DNA from: Alphaproteobacteria bacterium
GTDB taxonomy: Bacteria > Pseudomonadota > Alphaproteobacteria > Micavibrionales > Micavibrionaceae
Direction: 5' to 3'
Assembly: GCA_030432025.1 (NCBI GenBank)
Contig: JAUIIA010000003.1
Span: 305,121-369,120, forward strand
DNA length: 64,000 nt
Made by a program: the position numbers and the translations under genes. The notes under the pieces were generated by a model, which saw only the letters and a list, made by a program, of their open reading frames with translations, was not told the DNA's origin and searched no databases. Shown here one piece after another: positions 34,472-43,263 of this stretch (position 1 is the stretch's first letter; each line of letters begins with the position of its first letter).

Positions 34472-35386
34472 ATGAGCGAAACACAAGATACAATGACAGA
34501 GAAGCTGGAAAAGCAGGACGCAGCACAAACGCCCGCCGAAGTTACCCCCGAAACGGCAGATGCGAAAAAGACAAAAGACGCATCGAAAACAGGCGAAGAC
34601 GCGCCGTTGACCGCCAAGGAAGAAATGGCGGAGTTTTTAAAGACAGCCGTCATAGCGATCTTCTTTGCCATCCTGATCCGCACATTTTTGCTGGAGCCGT
34701 TCAACATCCCCTCCGGCTCTATGAAGCCAACCTTGTTGATCGGTGATTATCTTTTCGTCAACAAACCAGCCTATGGTTACAGCCGTTATTCTTTCCCGTT
34801 CGGCCTTGCGCCACTAAGCGGTCGAGTATGGGCTGAGGAACCGCAGCGCGGAGACATTGTCGTCTTTAAATTGCCAAGCAACACAAGCGTCGATTACATC
34901 AAGCGCGTGATCGGTTTGCCGGGCGATACTATTCAGGTCACGAATGGTCGCCTCTATATTAATGGTGAAATGGTCGAGCGTGAACCGCTCGGCATAGAAG
35001 AAGACCCCGATGCGTATGGCCGCACTGCGATGCACCACTATTTGGAAACACTTCCCGGTGGCGCCGTCCACCGTATATACGAAACCAGTGACGGCGAGCA
35101 GTTGGATAACACCGAGCTTTTCACCGTGCCCGAAGGGCATTACTTCCTGATGGGAGATAACCGTGACAATTCACAAGACAGTCGCGTCGAGCATATTGTT
35201 GGTTTCGTACCGTTTGAAAATATCGTTGGTCGTGCGGACTTTTTGTTTTTCTCTACAGATGGTTCTGCCGGAATGTTCGAAGTGTGGAAATGGCCATGGG
35301 CATTACGGTACGAACGTTTCTTTAACGACATCGACCCTGTTCGTTTAAGCACGGAGTCTGATGCAACTGACGAGGACGCGCAGTAG
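34472..35386 (+). CDS. lepB: signal peptidase I
   Basis: Inner-membrane protease that removes Sec and Tat signal peptides. The 304 residues have a charged, low-complexity N-terminal 50 residues (Thr/Glu/Lys/Ala), one membrane helix (about 54-74) and the catalytic dyad Ser83 (IPSGSMKPTL) and Lys144 (DYIKRVIGLPGD). The box GHYFLMGDNRDNSQDSR follows. The N-terminal extension is longer than in E. coli but common in this class. It is separated from rnc by two bases. Confidence 0.96.
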   Translation: MSETQDTMTEKLEKQDAAQTPAEVTPETADAKKTKDASKTGEDAPLTAKEEMAEFLKTAVIAIFFAILIRTFLLEPFNIPSGSMKPTLLIGDYLFVNKPAYGYSRYSFPFGLAPLSGRVWAEEPQRGDIVVFKLPSNTSVDYIKRVIGLPGDTIQVTNGRLYINGEMVEREPLGIEEDPDAYGRTAMHHYLETLPGGAVHRIYETSDGEQLDNTELFTVPEGHYFLMGDNRDNSQDSRVEHIVGFVPFENIVGRADFLFFSTDGSAGMFEVWKWPWALRYERFFNDIDPVRLSTESDATDEDAQ

Positions 35387-35388
35387 GC

Positions 35389-36069
35389 ATGGCTGAGAAT
35401 TTTACACAGCTTCAAACGCGTATTGGTCACACCTTTAGTAATCCCGAACTTCTGAAAATTGCGCTGACCCATTCCAGCACGGGCGCGAATGAAAATTATG
35501 AGCGCCTCGAATTTTTGGGCGACCGTGTACTTGGCCTCGTCGTTGCGGAGATGCTCTACGCCCGCTTCCCAAAAGAAAAAGAAGGTGACCTCGCACGTCG
35601 TTTGGCCGCGCTGGTCCAAGGATCATTTTTAGCTAAACGTTCAGTTGATTTGGAGCTCGGGCAATACATCGCATTCTCCGAAGGGGAGGCACATGCGGGC
35701 GGAGCCGAGAACGAACATATCCTCGCCGATGTTTTTGAATCCTTGATCGGCGCACTTTATCTCGATGCCGGTTTTGAAAAATGTCAGACCCTTATCCATG
35801 AATTGTGGAATGACAAACTGGAGGTCATGAAGGAGCCGCCGTTGCATCCCAAAACACGGATTCAGGAATGGGCACAGAGCCTGGGCCTTGCCCTGCCGGC
35901 CTATGAAATTGTCGAACAAAGCGGCCCCGACCACGCACCTGTTTTTAAAGTAGCGATCAATGTGACGGGCTATGACAGCATGACCGCCGAAGGTAAATCA
36001 CGACAGATCGCGGAGAAAGAAGCGGCCCGCGTGTTTCTAAAAATGCTGGAAGAAAAGGGCGCGATATGA
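35389..36069 (+). CDS. rnc: ribonuclease III
   Basis: Double-stranded RNA endonuclease for rRNA processing and RNA turnover. The 226 residues contain the signature NENYERLEFLGDRVLGLVVAEML with the catalytic acids, the second acidic site ADVFESLIGALYLDAG, and a C-terminal dsRNA-binding domain (KTRIQEWAQSLGLALPAYEI through SRQIAEKEAARVFLKML). It overlaps era by four bases (ATGA), the usual rnc-era coupling. Confidence 0.97.
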   Translation: MAENFTQLQTRIGHTFSNPELLKIALTHSSTGANENYERLEFLGDRVLGLVVAEMLYARFPKEKEGDLARRLAALVQGSFLAKRSVDLELGQYIAFSEGEAHAGGAENEHILADVFESLIGALYLDAGFEKCQTLIHELWNDKLEVMKEPPLHPKTRIQEWAQSLGLALPAYEIVEQSGPDHAPVFKVAINVTGYDSMTAEGKSRQIAEKEAARVFLKMLEEKGAI

Positions 36070-36974
36070 GCGGTGATGAAGAACAAAAAAGATGCGGATT
36101 TGTCGCGGTTGTCGGTTTGCCGAATGCGGGGAAATCGACGCTGATCAACCATCTCGTCGGTTCGAAAGTATCCATCGTTTCGCACAAGGTGCACACAACC
36201 CGCATGCGTATTCTGGGCATTGCCTTGCATGAAGGCGCGCAAATAGTTCTGGTCGATACGCCGGGAATTTATGACGCATCGAAAAAAGGAACATTGGAAC
36301 GCGCAATGGTAGGTGCAGCATATGAAGCGGTCGATGATGCGGACGCGGTGTTGCACATTGTGGATGCCGCGCCGAAGAATTTGGGTGAACAAAATAAAGC
36401 ACTGGTTGAAAAGCTGCCGAAAAATAAGCCGACCGTTCTGGCGTTGAACAAGACAGATAAAACCAATAAAGAGCACCTGCTTAAGCACGCACAAAATTTG
36501 AATGACATGCATAATTATGATGCGACATTTATGATCTCTTCGCTTAAAGGGCAAGGCACGGATGCCGTGCTGGACCACTTCGCCAATACATTACCCGAAG
36601 GACCGTGGGTCTATGAAGAAGACCAGATCACCGATTTGCCGATGCGCATGATGGCGGCCGAAATTACCCGAGAGAAAATTTTCAACCAACTACATAAAGA
36701 GCTTCCGTATGCTGCGTTTGTTCAAACCGAGAACTGGGAGCATTTCGATAACGGCTCTATCAAAATCGATCAGGTTGTTTATGTCGAGCGGGACTCACAA
36801 AAAGCGATTGTGCTAGGTAAACGCGGAGCACGTATCAAACAAATCGGACAGGAAGCGCGCCTTGAATTGGAAGAAATTTTTGACGCCCGCATCCATCTGA
36901 AATTATTTGTAAAAGTACAAGATGGCTGGTCAGAGAAAGCTGAAAATCTGCGTGAGATAGGGCTTACCGAATAA
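36066..36974 (+). CDS. era: GTPase Era
   Basis: Ribosome-assembly GTPase binding 16S rRNA. The 302 residues carry G1 GLPNAGKSTLIN, G3 DTPGIYD, G4 NKTDK, and a C-terminal KH domain (KAIVLGKRGARIKQIGQEARLELEEIF) with VKVQDGWSEK. Coupled to rnc by a four-base overlap. No recO follows; the next gene is gcrA after 170 bases that contain its promoter. Confidence 0.97.
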   Translation: MSGDEEQKRCGFVAVVGLPNAGKSTLINHLVGSKVSIVSHKVHTTRMRILGIALHEGAQIVLVDTPGIYDASKKGTLERAMVGAAYEAVDDADAVLHIVDAAPKNLGEQNKALVEKLPKNKPTVLALNKTDKTNKEHLLKHAQNLNDMHNYDATFMISSLKGQGTDAVLDHFANTLPEGPWVYEEDQITDLPMRMMAAEITREKIFNQLHKELPYAAFVQTENWEHFDNGSIKIDQVVYVERDSQKAIVLGKRGARIKQIGQEARLELEEIFDARIHLKLFVKVQDGWSEKAENLREIGLTE

Positions 36975-37034
36975 GCTTAAAAATATTTTTTTATATGTTC
37001 AGTGTGGATAACGAAACTTTTTTGAAACGATAAA

Positions 37035-37062
37035 TTGACGAGAAACGCACGCTGCTGATAAA
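37035..37062 (+). promoter_or_regulatory. candidate promoter of gcrA
   Basis: TTGACG (37035-37040) and GATAAA (37057-37062) are 16 bases apart, giving a leader of about 75 bases before gcrA. Confidence 0.5.
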
Positions 37063-37142
37063 GTACAGGTCTTGGAACAAAAACTGTAATTTTTATTGTA
37101 TATCAGTCATTTAGCTGGTGTGCACTTGAGTGGGAGAAAAAG

Positions 37143-37646
37143 ATGAGCTGGACCGAAGAACGCGTATCGTTACTAACCAAGTTATGGGGCGAGGGCAAAA
37201 CTGCCGCAGAGATCGCTAAGGAACTTGGAGGCGTAACAAGAAATGCGGTTATCGGAAAAGCACACAGATTGAAGCTTTCAAACCGCGTCTCACCCATTCA
37301 ACAAAACAAGAAATCCGCCGCGCCAAAATCTCAAGCGCCTGCGAAAACACAAACACCTCCTGCTCAACCCAAAATCAAAAAAGCTGCTGCACAAGATAAC
37401 CGTCAGGGTATTCCTTTGACGGATCTGAAAGCCAATCAGTGCCGCTGGCCTTTAGGTGATCCGCAGGAAGAGTCTTTCGGTTTTTGTGGTGACAATTGCT
37501 TGCCTTCATTGCCGTACTGTCTTGAGCACGCGCAAGTTGCCTATCAGGCCGCAACGCGCAACCGCATCCTGAAAGGTCAGGAAGCCGAAGCGGCAAAAGT
37601 CACAAAAGCAGAACTGGCTGCTGCCAAGAAAGTCGTTGCGAAATAA
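37143..37646 (+). CDS. gcrA: GcrA cell-cycle regulator
   Basis: A 167-residue sigma-70 cofactor that, in Caulobacter, activates promoters bearing CcrM-methylated GANTC. The N-terminal helix-turn-helix (MSWTEERVSLLTKLWGEGKTAAEIAKELG and TRNAVIGKAHRLKL) is diagnostic. A Pro/Ala/Lys linker (about residues 58-90) leads to the C-terminal Cys-rich sigma-binding segment: NQCRWPLGDPQEESFGFCGDN and CLPSLPYCLEHAQVAYQ. GGGAGAAA precedes the start. The gene also classifies the host as an alphaproteobacterium. Confidence 0.95.
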   Translation: MSWTEERVSLLTKLWGEGKTAAEIAKELGGVTRNAVIGKAHRLKLSNRVSPIQQNKKSAAPKSQAPAKTQTPPAQPKIKKAAAQDNRQGIPLTDLKANQCRWPLGDPQEESFGFCGDNCLPSLPYCLEHAQVAYQAATRNRILKGQEAEAAKVTKAELAAAKKVVAK

Positions 37647-37675
37647 GCCAACGGTCACAGGCTAAAAACAAAAAC

Positions 37676-37704
37676 ACCGCCGAGGATATCGGCGGTTTTT
37701 TATT
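37676..37704. terminator. bidirectional terminator between gcrA and the cold-shock gene
   Basis: ACCGCCGA-GGATA-TCGGCGGT with a T-run on the plus side and an A-run before it, so it can end both convergent transcripts. Confidence 0.88.
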
Positions 37705-37724
37705 GGGAGGTTTTAGATATTTAT

Positions 37725-38234
37725 TTAGCGAATAACTTCGATGTCGACAGCTTCGCGTCCCTTATCGACGACCTTCAATGTAACTTTCACACGCTGTCCG
37801 GCTTCAAGCTCTTCAATCTCAAGCTTGTCCAACAGCGTTTTGTGAATGAAGACGTCCTTCATGCCGTCGTCGGGAATAATGAAGCCGAAACCTTTTTCAG
37901 GCTTGTACCATTTCACCAGGCCGCCCATCGCAAATGTTCCGTCTTCGGAAACTTCCGACGGCATCAGGTTCACATCACCTGTCTCGACAACTTCGGTAAT
38001 TTCTTTGACTTGCTTGCCTTTCGGGCCGTCAAACAAAGTGCACATCAAAACGGCACCTTCGCCCAACGCGTGAAGGCCTGCATCCTGCAACGTTGTAATG
38101 TGCACGAACGCGTCATAGCTCTCGTCTTCCGGTACAACGAAACCAAAGCCTTTGGTGCCGTTAAACCATTTGAGATGCATTTTTATCGGTTTGATCTCAC
38201 TCTCAGGAAGAGAGTTATTTTGCGGGGCCTGCAA
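37725..38234 (-). CDS. two-domain cold-shock protein
   Basis: A 169-residue protein with two cold-shock (OB-fold) RNA/DNA-binding domains: residues about 20-80 ([25 protein letters not shown]) and 103-168 ([28 protein letters not shown]). Both retain the RNP1 and RNP2 aromatic motifs. Double-domain Csp proteins are typical of Alphaproteobacteria. The start shown is a TTG with AAAGGA eight bases upstream; ATG 38180 is the alternative and would begin at the first domain (151 residues). Confidence 0.9.
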   Translation of the reverse strand: MQAPQNNSLPESEIKPIKMHLKWFNGTKGFGFVVPEDESYDAFVHITTLQDAGLHALGEGAVLMCTLFDGPKGKQVKEITEVVETGDVNLMPSEVSEDGTFAMGGLVKWYKPEKGFGFIIPDDGMKDVFIHKTLLDKLEIEELEAGQRVKVTLKVVDKGREAVDIEVIR

Positions 38235-38453
38235 AACGAAAATCCTTTAACACAATGTAATTCAATCGCTGTCCTAGGACATACTTAAATATAGTGTGCC
38301 CGATTTTTAAATCAAAATCCAGAGACATATTATCGCGTTCACAGGTTAAACTTGTGCTGCACCGCACATAGAAAAATTACGCTAAACGCGCTAAATTATT
38401 ATTAGATATCAATTTTTTAAACGGCTCTGCGCAGCTGTGACGAGGCTCCTTAA

Positions 38454-40172
38454 ATGACAAAAGCTGAATATCCCTGGCTTACAGACTATCCACCCAAGCC
38501 CGATTGGCATATGGAGATCAAACCGGGTCTCATGACCGATGTTTTTGACGAAACGGTTAAACGTAAACCGAACGCGCAAGCGTTTGACTTTATGGGCAAA
38601 ACGAACACATGGGCGGAGCTGGGCGACGCCGTGGACCGCTTCGCTGCAGGCTTGCAAAAAATGGGCGTTAAAAAGGATGACAAAGTAGGTCTGTTTCTGC
38701 CGAATTGCCCACTTTTCATGATTGCCTACTATGGTGTGCTTAAAATCGGCGGAACCGTGGTCAATTATAACCCGCTGTATGTAAAAGCGGAGCTGGCACA
38801 CCAGATTGAGGACAGCGAAACGGACATTATGGTCACGCTCGATCTCGCGTTGCTCTACGATAAAATGGAAGAAGCGCTCTCCGATACGCGTCTGAAAAAA
38901 CTCATCGTTGGTAAATTCACCGACATGTTGTCATTCCCGAAAAACCTCCTCTTTCCTATCGTCAAAAGCAAAGACGTGGCCAAAGTGAATTACGGCAATG
39001 ACCGCATAACCAGTCTTGATAGCCTGATGAATAATGACGGGCAGTACCAACCCGCAGATCTGGACCCGATCGAGGATGTCGCGGTTCTGCAATATACGGG
39101 CGGTACGACCGGTGTGCCTAAGGGCGCAATGCTGACCCATATGAATATCTATGCCAACGCGGTGCAGTGCTACGCCAACTTCCCCGAGCCTGACCCGAAC
39201 GTGAATGGCGGCCATGAAAAAATGATGGCTGTGCTGCCGTTTTTCCATGTGTTCTCGATGACGGTTTGTATGAACCTGTCGGTTTGCGGCGGCATGGAGA
39301 TTGTGACTATCCCGCGTTTTGATCTCACAGAAGCCTTGAAAATGATCACGAAGAAAAAGCCGCAATATATGCCGGCCGTTCCTGCGATTTTCAATGCGAT
39401 CAATAACTGCGCGAATTTGAAAAAATATGATCTGAAATCTTTGAATTTCTGTATTTCCGGCGGCGCGCCTTTGCCCGTTGAGGTGAAGAAGAAGTTTGAA
39501 GCCAAAACAGGATCGACTGTGGTCGAAGGTTATGGCCTGACCGAGTCTTCACCTGTGTCGAATGTGAACCCGCCGTTCGGCGAGAATATCGCAGGCTCAA
39601 TCGGTCTACCCGTACCGCAAACCATTATCGAGATCATCGACCGCGAGGATAAAGAAACGCCTATGCCGTTGGGTGAACGCGGCGAAGTCTGCATTCGCGG
39701 TCCGCAAGTGATGAAGGGCTATTACAACCGCCCCGAGGAAACTGAAAAGGTATTGAAGCAAATGCCGGATGGTACGAAGCGGCTCTATACGGGCGATATT
39801 GCCTATATGGATGAGCGCGGCTATTCCTATATCGTTGACCGTATCAAGGACCTGATCATTACCAACGGTTATAACGTTTACCCACGTCACGTAGAGGAAG
39901 CAATTTACGAGCATCCGAATGTGGAGGAATGTATCGTCGCCGGACTACCCGACGTGCAGCGTGGCGAGGTCGTTAAGGCGTGGGTGAAACTGAAGGAAGG
40001 GCGAGAGCTTACCGAGCTTGAACTTCGCGATTTCCTCGCTGATAAGATTTCGAAAATCCAGATGCCGCGCAAAATCGAATTCCGTGCCGAACCTCTGCCG
40101 AAAACCATGATCGGTAAATTGTCACGTAAGGACATCGTGGCGGAGGAACTGGGCGAAAAGAAAAAGGCTTAA
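38454..40172 (+). CDS. fadD: long-chain fatty acid-CoA ligase
   Basis: A 572-residue ANL-superfamily ligase that activates fatty acids with ATP and CoA. The P-loop AMP motif is YTGGTTGVPKGAMLTH; A5 is VVEGYGLTESSPVSNVNP; A7 and A8 are LYTGDIAYMDERGYSYIVDRIKDLIITNGYNVYPRHVEE; the catalytic Lys region is LPKTMIGKLSRKDI. Length and motifs fit FadD rather than acetyl-CoA synthetase. It converges with a GNAT gene, overlapping by four bases. The 220 bases upstream are A+T-rich with no gene. Confidence 0.93.
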   Translation: MTKAEYPWLTDYPPKPDWHMEIKPGLMTDVFDETVKRKPNAQAFDFMGKTNTWAELGDAVDRFAAGLQKMGVKKDDKVGLFLPNCPLFMIAYYGVLKIGGTVVNYNPLYVKAELAHQIEDSETDIMVTLDLALLYDKMEEALSDTRLKKLIVGKFTDMLSFPKNLLFPIVKSKDVAKVNYGNDRITSLDSLMNNDGQYQPADLDPIEDVAVLQYTGGTTGVPKGAMLTHMNIYANAVQCYANFPEPDPNVNGGHEKMMAVLPFFHVFSMTVCMNLSVCGGMEIVTIPRFDLTEALKMITKKKPQYMPAVPAIFNAINNCANLKKYDLKSLNFCISGGAPLPVEVKKKFEAKTGSTVVEGYGLTESSPVSNVNPPFGENIAGSIGLPVPQTIIEIIDREDKETPMPLGERGEVCIRGPQVMKGYYNRPEETEKVLKQMPDGTKRLYTGDIAYMDERGYSYIVDRIKDLIITNGYNVYPRHVEEAIYEHPNVEECIVAGLPDVQRGEVVKAWVKLKEGRELTELELRDFLADKISKIQMPRKIEFRAEPLPKTMIGKLSRKDIVAEELGEKKKA

Positions 40173-40693
40173 GCCTTTTCGCGCAAGGCAATCAAATCTA
40201 TTTCGTAATTATACTCGATGTCCCGCGTCCCGTCTGGCCAATCAATTTCCTGTGTGTCTTTGAACTTAAACCCGTGTTTAAGCATTGCCCGCTTTGATGG
40301 TTCGTTACCGATACGGTGCGAGATCGCTAGCTTGTCCCATGGCTCATGTTTCAGGGCGAAATCAATACGCGCTTTATAGAGCAGGTCGGTATGTCCCTGT
40401 CCGCGATATTCGGGGTCAATGAAATCCATCGCCATCACACCCGTCTTACCACTCGGGTCTTTACGCCATGTGAACACGCCGCACAAACCGATCATCTGCA
40501 CGCCGTCAAACAGGCCAAAAACGCATTTGCCGTTTTGGTCTAAAGCATCTTTCCAGAAACTGTCGGGTTGGTTGCGGGTGATTTCAGGATCGGCAAGAAA
40601 ATACCCCGTATGCATTTCCACCGCCCGAATGCGTGTGGCGCGGTAATCTTTCCAATCGTCTAATTGAAGTGCACGGATCGTGACATTAGCCAC
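40169..40693 (-). CDS. GNAT-family N-acetyltransferase
   Basis: A 174-residue acetyltransferase using acetyl-CoA; substrate unknown. The acetyl-CoA loop is PEYRGQGHTDLLYKARIDFA (Q/RxxGxG type), with IRALQLDDWKDYRATRIRA at the N-terminus. The start shown is a GTG with GGTGGAG seven bases upstream, inside the end of pheT. GTG 40705 is an alternative. The overlap with pheT implies coupled translation. Confidence 0.82.
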   Translation of the reverse strand: MANVTIRALQLDDWKDYRATRIRAVEMHTGYFLADPEITRNQPDSFWKDALDQNGKCVFGLFDGVQMIGLCGVFTWRKDPSGKTGVMAMDFIDPEYRGQGHTDLLYKARIDFALKHEPWDKLAISHRIGNEPSKRAMLKHGFKFKDTQEIDWPDGTRDIEYNYEIDLIALREKA

Positions 40694-43088
40694 GAAGAAC
40701 TCCACCCGTCTTTTTCTCGACCATCTCGATCACGGCTTTGGTCAGCGCTTCGAGGTCGGCGTCTTTCAACGTCTGGTCTTTCGGCTGAATCGTAATCGAC
40801 AACGCGACGGATTTCTTGCCGTCCTCAACACCTTTGCCCTGATAGATATCGAAGACGTCCGCTTCCGTAATCAGCTTCTTATCCGCGGCTTTCGCGGCGC
40901 GGGTCAGGTCATCGGCCTGCACATTTTCATCAACCAGAAACGCAAAGTCACGGGTCAGCGGCTGTAGAGGTTCAAGGTGGAGCATCGGCTTTTCCGTGCC
41001 CTTTTTCTTGGGCTCAGGAATATTGCCAAGCATGACTTCAAACCCGACAACGGGGAATTTGATACCCATTTCTTCCAGAATGGCGGGGTGGATTTCACCG
41101 AAAGTCGCCAGCACGTTTTTACCCAGACGCAAACAACCCGAACGACCCGGATGGTAATATTCGGGCGCATCGGCGGATATTTGCGCATTCGCAGCCGGAG
41201 CACCGCAGGCTTCCAGTGCGGCCAGAGCATCGGCCTTGGCATCATACAGATCAACATGACGGGTGGACTTATCATCCGCCCAGTGACGGGGCGCGTTTGA
41301 TCCGCTGCGGATTCCGGCAGCGACCATGGACTGATCATCGGGCTTCACTCCCGCAAAAACAGGACCGACTTCGCACAAGGCTGCATGCGGGTATCCGCGG
41401 GCTTCGTTACGCTCGGCGGCTGCGATCAGGTTCGGCAAAATGCTCGGGCGCATCACATCCATCTCGGATGAAATCGGGTTTTGTAAACGGGTTGCGGTTA
41501 CTTGGTTGTCATTGGCACCAAACGCGCGGGCCTGATCTTCACCAAGGAAAGACCATGTCACACATTCGTTCAGTCCGCGGGACGATAACGCACTACGCGC
41601 TTTACGCATCGCGGAGCCGAGAACGGTTTCGGCCGCCTGTGGTACAACCGCGCCATGCACGGACTCGGATGGAATGTCATCAAACCCGACGATACGGGCA
41701 ATCTCTTCGGTGATGTCGGCCTTGCCGAAAACGTCACCGCGCCATGATGGCGGCTGGACCTTGAGGGCAGGCGCTTTGCCTGAAACTTCAAAGCCTAAAG
41801 ATTCCAGAATTTCAACCTGACGCTTTTCATCAACATTAATACCGATCAATTGCGTGGTGTAGGCAGGGTCATATTCGATGGTGCGTTTCCACTCGGGAGC
41901 GTCGCCCGCGATAACCAGCTCACTGGCTTCACCACCGCAAATCTCCAGCACCATTTTTGTGAACAGCTCCATGCCGGTTACAACGAAGGCGGGGTCCGCG
42001 CCGCGCTCGAAACGGTAACGCGCGTCACTTTGTACGCCTTGGTCACGACCGGTACGGGCGATGCGTTCCGGTGCGAAATACGCGCATTCAAGGAACACGT
42101 TGGTGGTCTCTTCGTCGCAGCCTGTGGATGTGCCGCCCACAATACCGCCAAGGCCGATCACACCGCTGTCATCATTAATTGTCACTGCACCTTCAACCAG
42201 CTCGTAGGATTTGTCATTCAACGCATCCAGCTCTTCGCCGCCTTTGCTTGTGCCGACGCGGATATCGCCTTTCAGCTTGTCTGCATCATAGGCGTGCAGT
42301 GGACGGGCATGGTCATGCGTAATGAAGTTCGTAATATCGACTAGCGCACTAATCGGGCGTAAGCCCACGGATTTCAAAAGCTTTTGCAGCCATTCCGGCG
42401 ATGGGCCGTTTTTAACGCCCTTAATTTGGCGGCCGACAAACATCGGACAGCCGTCTTTATCATCAATGCTCACATCGATTTCGGATTTGAATGTGCCTTT
42501 AACGGGTTCGGCGTCCACGGGCTTCAGCGTACCAACACCTGCGGCGGCCAGATCGCGCGCAATGCCGTATAGCCCCGCGCAATCCGCACGGTTGGGGGTC
42601 AACGCGATTTCGATGACAGGATCATCCAGACCGAAAATCTCGGCCATTGGTGTGCCGACTTCGTATTTCTCGTCAACTTCGATAATGCCGTTATGCTCAT
42701 CGGAGATGCACATTTCTTTTTCTGAAACCAGCATGCCGCAGCTTTCAACACCGCGGATTTTGGCTTTTTTCAAAGTGACATCCAGACCCGGAATATATGT
42801 ACCTTCAGGTGCGAAAACGGCCTTCATGCCAGCACGTGCATTCGGTGCGCCGCAAACAATCTGCTGAACGCCGTGATCGGCAGTTTGCACCGTACATACG
42901 CGCAACTTGTCGGCGTCGGGGTGTGGCTCGGCTTTTTCGACATAGGCGACCTTAAACGGTGCAAAATCGGCAGCCTGATCGGTAATTTCCTCGACTTCGA
43001 GGCCGATCGCGGTCAGTTTTTCATCAATCTCCGCAAGACTTGCGTCCGTGTCCAGCGGCTGTTTGAGCCAATTCAGCGTGAATTTCAT
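40686..43088 (-). CDS. pheT: phenylalanyl-tRNA synthetase beta subunit
   Basis: The 800-residue beta chain of the heterotetrameric class II synthetase. It has the N-terminal tRNA-binding OB domain (VAYVEKAEPHPDADKLRVCTVQTADHG), the B3/B4 editing domain, the B5 domain and the C-terminal anticodon-binding FDX domain (EPLQPLTRDFAFLVDENV). It begins MKFTLNWLKQPLDTD. In most bacteria pheT follows pheS directly; here an unknown gene on the other strand and a GNAT gene lie between them. Confidence 0.97.
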   Translation of the reverse strand: MKFTLNWLKQPLDTDASLAEIDEKLTAIGLEVEEITDQAADFAPFKVAYVEKAEPHPDADKLRVCTVQTADHGVQQIVCGAPNARAGMKAVFAPEGTYIPGLDVTLKKAKIRGVESCGMLVSEKEMCISDEHNGIIEVDEKYEVGTPMAEIFGLDDPVIEIALTPNRADCAGLYGIARDLAAAGVGTLKPVDAEPVKGTFKSEIDVSIDDKDGCPMFVGRQIKGVKNGPSPEWLQKLLKSVGLRPISALVDITNFITHDHARPLHAYDADKLKGDIRVGTSKGGEELDALNDKSYELVEGAVTINDDSGVIGLGGIVGGTSTGCDEETTNVFLECAYFAPERIARTGRDQGVQSDARYRFERGADPAFVVTGMELFTKMVLEICGGEASELVIAGDAPEWKRTIEYDPAYTTQLIGINVDEKRQVEILESLGFEVSGKAPALKVQPPSWRGDVFGKADITEEIARIVGFDDIPSESVHGAVVPQAAETVLGSAMRKARSALSSRGLNECVTWSFLGEDQARAFGANDNQVTATRLQNPISSEMDVMRPSILPNLIAAAERNEARGYPHAALCEVGPVFAGVKPDDQSMVAAGIRSGSNAPRHWADDKSTRHVDLYDAKADALAALEACGAPAANAQISADAPEYYHPGRSGCLRLGKNVLATFGEIHPAILEEMGIKFPVVGFEVMLGNIPEPKKKGTEKPMLHLEPLQPLTRDFAFLVDENVQADDLTRAAKAADKKLITEADVFDIYQGKGVEDGKKSVALSITIQPKDQTLKDADLEALTKAVIEMVEKKTGGVLRG

Positions 43089-43206
43089 TGTTTTGTCACC
43101 TTCAATTTATAAGAAGTCGCATTTTTAACCTTTAAGCCGCGAATTTCAAGGCGAAATGCGCGGATTTTCAGGGTCTTGGGCCTTAAAGTTAAGGCTTTCT
43201 TAACGC

Positions 43207-43236
43207 TTGGCAGCGTAAAATAGGGCAAAATTATAA
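43207..43236 (+). promoter_or_regulatory. candidate promoter of the 439-residue unknown gene
   Basis: TTGGCA (43207-43212) and TTATAA (43231-43236) are 18 bases apart. The gene inserted antisense between pheS and pheT would thus have its own transcription signal. Confidence 0.4.
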
Positions 43237-43263
43237 GTATAAGAAAAATGAGGGTGTATATTT